From: Desmodus rotundus
Taxonomy: Eukaryota > Chordata > Mammalia > Chiroptera > Phyllostomidae
Length of the DNA: 64,000 bases
Assembly: GCF_022682495.2 (NCBI RefSeq)
Contig: NC_071389.1
Span: 59,170,239-59,234,238 of the forward strand
Reading direction: 5' to 3'
The position numbers were made by a program, and so were the translations under genes. The number at the start of each line of letters is the position of its first letter. Position 1 is the first letter of the stretch. Positions 57,640-64,000 of the stretch are shown here, in pieces. The notes under the pieces are model-generated. The model was not told the origin of the DNA, did not search any database, and saw only the letters and a program-made list of their open reading frames with translations.

Positions 57640-57840
57640 GCACTAATAAGTATTTTAAATGTGTTCACCATGTGCCAGATGCCTCATGAAAGTACTCTCA
57701 TTTAAGGTCATCCAAATAACCTTTGGAAGTAGATTTTCTTCACTCCCATTTTATAGAGGAAGAAACTGAGAAATCAAAGAGATGAAGAAATTTACAACCC
57801 GGTTGGAAAGTGACTTCAAAGAACAGGTTTTTCCACACTG
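57640..57840 (-). repeat. MIR SINE, antisense
   Basis: 'aggtcatccaaataaccttt', 'ccattttatagaggaagaaa', 'ctgagaaatcaaagagatga' and 'aatttacaacccggttggaa' are the antisense MIR landmarks in order, nearly full length. Confidence 0.7.
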
Positions 57841-60035
57841 CTATTTACCTTTCATGAGTAGTTTGTTTTTTTTAACTTAAAATGCATCTCCTCCCCCGCC
57901 ACCCCCCACCCCCCTGTAATCAGAAAGTGTGTGTTGCATGAAAGGTGCTCAATAAATACTCAGTTATTAGAATCTACGTTTGGCTCCAGTTCAGAGCAGG
58001 TCTTTAATTCAGAAACTTGTACTACATTTAAACTCGTGTTTGATCTCTTTGTATTACTACAGTCAACATAAGTGTCCAAATGCACAACACTGTGATGCTT
58101 TAGCCCGGAACCCTGGGGTTCCAATCAGGAATTCTCCAATATTGTAACCCAAATTCTAGGTCAGGCACTGAAAAATCCAGATTCCTAAGGATTACTTCAT
58201 TTTTATGTAAAAGGGTCAGAGCAAGTCTAAACCAGAACTATACTGTTTTAGTTCAAAGTTCTTATGTTGACCTGCAGGAATCCATCTTGATATTGCTTCT
58301 TTTATGAAATAATAAACACCCAGAATTTGTCTGGCTGATTACAGCCTTACACCAATTTCTAATCTACTTTTCTCTGTAAAAGGGAATTAGAAGATGTTTA
58401 AATGAAGATTAAAATGAGAAGAGTCTAATTAGGGCTGCATTCAATTACAATCCTACTTTATTTATTTAACATTAGTTGAAAGTTCATCTCATATATTTTG
58501 GTAGCTGAAAAAGACTAAATTATTTTAATTTTTAATAATATCATATTGACAATCTGTTTTCAGGTTTTCACAAAAAATATGTATTTATTTTATGACAATT
58601 TATGTATTTTATGCCTTTCTGTTTTCAGCAGGAAAATAGGTTGTCGGTAAAGTAGGATAATTGCTCATATATATTCCTTGACATTAATGGCCTTCTCTTC
58701 CCTGTAGAACATTATTAGTTTTCTCCTAAAACACTTTTTAATTAATCAGAAGAAAATGGGATATTTCCATTAATATCTGAGCATCTTTTACCTTAATTTG
58801 CTCTGAAGTGCACATGTGTCCTGAATTGTGAGTCTCTGAACAGATTGCAAAAAGGAAAGGAGGCTTCGTGTTTTCTTACGTAGGTCAAAGCTGATCTGAT
58901 GCGCTGTGTCGGTGTTATTGCCCTTTCTTGTAAAATGTTTATCTAGGCTTTTTGCTCTTTTTTTTTTTTTTTTTTTTTTTGCATTCCTTCGGGACAGGGT
59001 GTTCATAAATGTGACAGTATCATATTCACTGGCAGACTTTTCAAAATTATGTAAACCAAATCATATCATTTGAAAGTTTCATTTGGGTATAATGAAGAAA
59101 GTAAGCACATGTCACTGAGGACTGCACTGGATGGTGTATAATCAGCCAGCTGAACTGCAAATACGAATAAACAAATGTCATTAACTTATGGATTTCAGAG
59201 ACATATAATAACAAGTGGTCACTGGGGAATAGGAAGGATGTGTTGTTTAAAATTAAATCTTTCTCCTAATACCAAGAATTACCAAAAAAGACAGAAGGAA
59301 CACTTTGAGATACTTGAGATACTTTGAGTATTTGAGATACTCAAATGAAACAGCAACATTTAGATGTTTTTTCACTTTTTTTGTTTTAATTTGTAGAGTT
59401 CTCAAGACATGAGAGAAATAATCACTTAAAAACATAAATGTTCAGATGGAGCAAAATCCCAACTGACGGGAGGTTATGGAAACGTCAGGAGAACAGAGTC
59501 CATTGTCACTGGGTATTGTGCAACCCACAAACGAAATTACCGCTAACGTATCTTATATCCCAAACTCAATTCACTGGAATAGTGGAAGACAAGTGATAGT
59601 CTTTCTGATTTTCTGACTGGAAAGATGAGTGTGAGTCTTTACCTGGAATCTAATTACAGGCAAGCCACTAATAAAACTACGAGATACTTGACAATATGAG
59701 AGGAAAAGTTGTACAAACAGAAAATTTATGACAGTGATCCACAGCACCACTGCAATAAAGGAATCTAGTTTGAGTGACACTTCCTGAATAGTAATAAAAA
59801 ATTAGAAGCCCATTCAACCACCCGGGATATTATCAATATTTACTTCTTCTTTGGTTGTCAGTTTCATGTCATGCCCCCAAACCTCCTTTAGGGGAAAGAA
59901 AAGAAATGTAGGTTCTCCTCCCTACATAAATTTAAAATATTAGTCTTTAGCCTTTAGGATTTTTTTTTTTTTTATTTTTCTGCAGGCAAAAGCAAGGGAT
60001 TTACTTTTGTCACTCTTGAGAAAAGCTGCTCTGTA
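57841..60035. other. Unique-looking sequence with homopolymers
   Basis: Contains a C-rich patch at 57889-57915 and a T23 run at 58958-58980. Overlapping direct and inverted 'gagatact' motifs at about 59306-59346 include 'tttgagta...tactcaaa'. No gene or named repeat. Confidence 0.35.
58958..58980. repeat. T homopolymer
   Basis: 23 consecutive T. It gives a poly-Lys artefact in a minus-strand frame. Confidence 0.95.
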
Positions 60036-60245
60036 GTTAAGAAAACACAGAATCAGACAGGCATAGATTTTGATTCCAATTTTTCCATGTGCTAGAAGAT
60101 TGTGATCCTACCTATTTATGTGTTAATTTTCTAATTTTTAATTTAATCATAATAATTAATTAAAGGGGTGTTGTGGGAATTCAAATAGATATTATATTAA
60201 CTGTGAAATGTAATGTATTACAAACAGTAAACACTCAATACATGG
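60036..60245 (+). repeat. MIR SINE fragment
   Basis: 'acagaatcagacaggcatag', 'attttgattccaatttttcc' and 'aatgtattacaaacagtaaa' match a decayed MIR 5' end, core and tail in sense order. Confidence 0.5.
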
Positions 60246-60250
60246 TAACT

Positions 60251-60304
60251 GAGAGAGAAGGAGAGAGGGAAAGTGAGGGAAGGAGGGAAGGAGGGAGAGA
60301 GAAA
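60251..60304. repeat. Purine-rich (GA/GGGA)n simple repeat
   Basis: Degenerate GAGA/GGGA/GGAA units, about 54 bp. Confidence 0.85.
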
Positions 60305-63300
60305 CAGAGATTTAGTTTTGGCTCTGTAGCAACATTTTAAACAGCACAGTCCAAGCATTATCCCAAAGATTTGTTCTATTTGAAGCAAAAGTAATGGATT
60401 ACTTCCTGAAAGTTACATGTAAAACTATTGTTTTCCTGCATTGAATTCTAATTTACTGCTGATGTAATTCTATAGTTTAAAATTCACAATTTGTAATTGA
60501 AGACTGATCTTTATTTGTTATTGATCATTAATTGATGAGATTCCTGAGAACATTTCCTAACTCTCATGGTAACGTATAAAAACAAAAGTTAACTACATTA
60601 GGTGGGAACTGTGTAAAAAAACATGTTTAATGCAATGAGTAATGATTTCTTTAAGAGCAGTTAATCACTGGTTAACACTTATGTTCTTCAATTCCTAGGA
60701 ATTCTTTCTTCCCGATGAATTTGAAAATGTGTGTCTTTCCCCGTGTGTGGGCAAGGATTGAGACCAAAATCAAAATACTTGAAGAGAACAGCTCTGATCT
60801 AGAGCATCCCCATCACTTTCAGTACCGGTAGCTTTTCAGAAGCCTTTACTAACTGCATTTTAACTTCGGGGAGTAGTGCCATTTTTGATAACTGATTAAC
60901 TTTTAAGAGGCTTTACTGAGGACTCATTTCATGGGATGTGTAAGATGTACAGATTTTTATCTCTGGTCAGCAGCAAAAACCTAGAAAATTCAATAGTAGT
61001 CTAATTCCACAGGCTGAGGCAAAGGCACTTCCTGACATATATGGTATTTAGCACCTAAAAGCAAAACTAAAACTAAAACAAACAGACAAAGCTCTACAAA
61101 TTGGATACCAGGCTCCGTGTAAAGACAAAGCCAGTCCTAAGAACTTTCATATGACACGGTAGGTAGATATACACCATCCGTTAATAAACAATTACAACTT
61201 TTTTCCTTCTATATTCATCCTGCTTTGCAAAGGGAGAGGGGATAAATATAAAGAGAAAGGAGAGACTTTGAAAGAGGAAAAACAAATAATCATAATTCCA
61301 CGTTCTTGTTTTTCCTTCATTCTTATCAATGGGCGGAGGAACGAACCCCACAAAATCAATCACTCAAGGAATCTAGCCGAGACTTGAGTTGGTTCTCAAT
61401 TGTTAGACATGAAATTAGCAATGTTTTCCTCCATTCCATCCTTGAGCCTGTGGTAAGCTAGTTATCTTCCTAAATACATGAAAAAATAAAAATAAGTCAT
61501 GTGCTTAGTGATTTTACTTGCAATTTCATACACTTTTATTCCAAAGGAAATTCAGCTATTGGCTAGTAAAGTGTTGAATTATGAAGGGTTACCAAAGTTT
61601 GATAATCTTTAGTAAGATCCTCATGTTACTAGAACACAGAAGACTCCAGTTCCATGTTCTCATAAGAGTAATGGCTGCCACACAACCCTCAGTAACCTTG
61701 TAAGTCCCCTGTTGTGTACATGCACACAAAGCTCAGCTCTACTGGGCAAGGGTGTTCATCTTCAGGGCATCTGACTTGGTGATGATTTGTACTCGCTACT
61801 TTTTTTGGTAGTCATATATTAGTTGAATTACTATTAAGTGTGTTGTTTTAAAACCATTCATTCTGCTGTTTTGCTATCCATTTCATTTTTATTTTGTTTC
61901 TTTGTAATCCTTTATTAAACTGAGAACCTTTTACATTCTCTAGCTTCCAAAATTGGGATGTGAGAGTGCAAGGAATAGTATGAAAACCACTGCTCTAAAG
62001 TGATTTATTCTTTTCCGTGTTAGAGGGAAGAAAGTTCTGCAGGATAGAATAACAACCAATAGCAACTAAAGAGATCTCTAGATCTAATTCCTAACTAGAT
62101 CTACTTAGACCAGATTGCCCTTCTCTGAAGATGGAGGGATCCTCGCCTTGCCCTGCTGGGCCCAGCTCATTAAGCTATGTAAAAATCTGACCAGGTTGGA
62201 TTCAATCAAAAATATTTGAAACTTGGAGTCAGAGACATTATTGAGGCTTTGGTAGTGCTTATTTGAAAACATTGCCCTGATAATTCAGAAACGGACGGCA
62301 GACTATTTTTCATCAGAGCCTGGGTTCTTTGCCCTGCTTATCCAAAGTCAGTCAAAGTAATCCTGAGTTTTGGAAGTGTTTACATTTTGGTAAGCACTCC
62401 CGAATTCTTGCAGAGATAAAACATGCTCATCAGAAATGGGCCCCTTTGTACCTAATCGTCATGATATAGGAGCGCTCAAAGTGGCTAGTGCCCTTCCATG
62501 GGAGGGAGGGATGGTCACTGAAGTGACAAACCAAATTTCCATTCTTAAAGGGAATGTGTTTACAAAGGGTCTTCTGCTATTTGCAATGCCATTTACAACT
62601 GAAAGTGCCCATTCAAGAACAAATATACTTTTATTTACAAGTGGTTAGTAATAATATTAAAAAGGCAGATAAAGCCTTTTCTTAACATTTCTCTTCTTAA
62701 TTAGGGGGAGAATTTCTTAAAATCTTACTTAAGAAGTTTTTCTTGATTAAGCCCAATACCTATGCATATGGATATTTAATTAAACATCTATGAATTTGAA
62801 GTCATTTGTTTTGGTCTCTGACATAGCATAAACCGATATAAATTCTGATATTACATAGATATAGTAATAGAATATATTATATACCATACATATGCCCAAT
62901 AATATAGATCACATGGAAGATGCCTTCTATTTTTTCCAATTAAAGATATAAAAAAATCAAGATTTTAACGTTGTCTTTATTTATAAAATTATATGTGGGA
63001 AGTCCCGAGAGTAAAGCAACAACAGGAAGGGAACCATGGTATCCTCTTGTTTTAGGGAATAGCAGGTTAAATTGCCATAAGAAAAGCTCTCTGGCACAGC
63101 CTAATTCAAACTGATTTAAGGAGATTAATTTAGACAATTCAAGATGTCCAGTTATGAAAACAGGGACACCCCAACACGGTATTTTCTTCAAACGTAATAC
63201 AGGATTCCTGACACCTCAACAACTTTTAAAAACATATTATTTGAGGAAACACAGCCTAGTGGCAGATTGGTGAAAGTAACCAGTGAAATTCAAGTATGTG

Positions 63301-64000
63301 AATGAAAAAAAAAAAAGAATAAATGAGGGTCTTGGAGGGGAATTCTCAAAACTGCCTCGTTGAGGATCCTGACAGAATTTGGAGGTTCTCTTCAGTGCTG
63401 ATGATTGCCAATCCACTCAATCACACCTTAATCCACTCCTGCTGGGTGGGACCTAGAGCAACATAGATTTTTCTGTACCCCCTGCCAAGAGTCTTAACAA
63501 CCCATTTCCTTTCTTTTGAAGGGTAGAAATCTTAGTAGGATTGGAAACAAGTCACGTGCCAGTGGGGGGCTTGTTTCATTATAATAACAAACCAGCTCCT
63601 GTTCAAAGGGAAATCACATTGAATTCCTTGCTGTCTAGTCCTACTTGATTCTTTTTTTATCCTAAATATTTACCTTAATCCCTTTAAACCAAGGCCCTCC
63701 CAAAGAGATAACTATACTTTTTTCCTGTATCTGGGGACCACTTTCCTTGTAGTTGCTATGGGTTTACTCTTCTCTCTAGAGAGGCTTTGTCATTTCTTTT
63801 TTGGCTCTACTTTTTATTTTCATTCTAAACTGTTAACCTGAATTTACTTTTTTTTTCTTTTTTCCTGTGTGGGTCTTTATAAAAACCTGGATAAGGAATG
63901 CTTAAGATAAGACAATCTGAATAGGTAAGTAGGGTTAATATCTATGTATTTTATCAGTGTAGATTTTGGTCATTCAAACTGAGATCTCTGCTTATAGCAT
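60305..64000. other. Unique-looking AT-rich sequence to the end of the window
   Basis: No gene, RNA gene or named repeat recognised. 'gaaaaccactg' at about 61982-61992 resembles the right end of a MER5-type MITE but nothing supports a full element. Open frames at 61181-61363, 62436-62648 and 62940-63191 are short and unrecognised. Confidence 0.35.

Noticed and set aside
61940..61995. Right end of a second MER5-type MITE
   Set aside because: Only 'gaaaaccactg' matches. No left end or body is visible.
1..64000. CRISPR array, operon, phage or plasmid system
   Set aside because: No regularly spaced repeats, no close-packed genes and no bacterial-type start sites. All recognised content is vertebrate repeat sequence.

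Overview
This window looks like a gene-poor, AT-rich stretch of a bat nuclear genome, probably a yangochiropteran and perhaps a vespertilionid relative. Two tRNA-derived SINEs of the Ves type carry perfect 16-18 bp target-site duplications (23.1 and 50.1 kb). There are half-LINE (HAL1) elements, L1 ORF1 followed by a private tail with no ORF2, and a mariner MITE. The background is ordinary mammalian L2, MIR, L1M, MaLR LTR and MER5A sequence. All family names come from recognising sequence by eye; no database was searched.

I found no intact protein-coding gene, no tRNA or rRNA gene, no CRISPR array and no operon-like structure. The longest open frame (154 codons, 26.8 kb) is the N-terminal part of a dead mariner transposase. 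The other protein-like frames are L1/HAL1 ORF1 remnants or chance frames inside repeats. A few short frames (37.6, 53.6 kb) are open and not low-complexity, but I could not identify them.

Layout. 0-5.5 kb: single-copy AT-rich DNA, one MaLR-type LTR, one TA-flanked MITE and two opposed MIRs. 5.5-7.35 kb: an unassigned CpG-bearing block, then an 877 bp gammaretrovirus-like LTR on the minus strand. 7.4-14.7 kb: mostly unique, with one MIR and one old repeat. 14.7-17.8 kb: two long L2 fragments. 18-26.1 kb: unique DNA, MIRs, an L1M 3' end split by a Ves SINE, and an L2 3' end. 26.8-28 kb: mariner fossil. 28-36 kb: unique DNA, MIR/L2 remnants, a 5'-truncated HAL1 and a MaLR LTR. 36.17 kb: a perfect 70 bp inverted repeat. 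36.3-41.5 kb: old repeats and unique DNA. 41.5-42.7 kb: two convergent partial copies of the 6.5 kb LTR family around a pyrimidine tract. 44.5-55.5 kb: a dense nest of antisense L1M fragments, interrupted by an ERVL-like LTR, a near full-length HAL1, a betaretrovirus-like solo LTR and a Ves SINE, followed by a MER5A and a further L1M block. 55.7-57.2 kb: solo MaLR LTR, mariner MITE and an LTR-like repeat. 57.2-64 kb: mostly unique, with two MIRs.

I see no new multi-gene system. The observations most worth checking are the perfect palindrome at 36.17 kb, the TSD-bounded HAL1 at 47.2-49.3 kb, the convergent LTR pair at 41.6-42.7 kb, and the insertion chronology readable from the nested elements.
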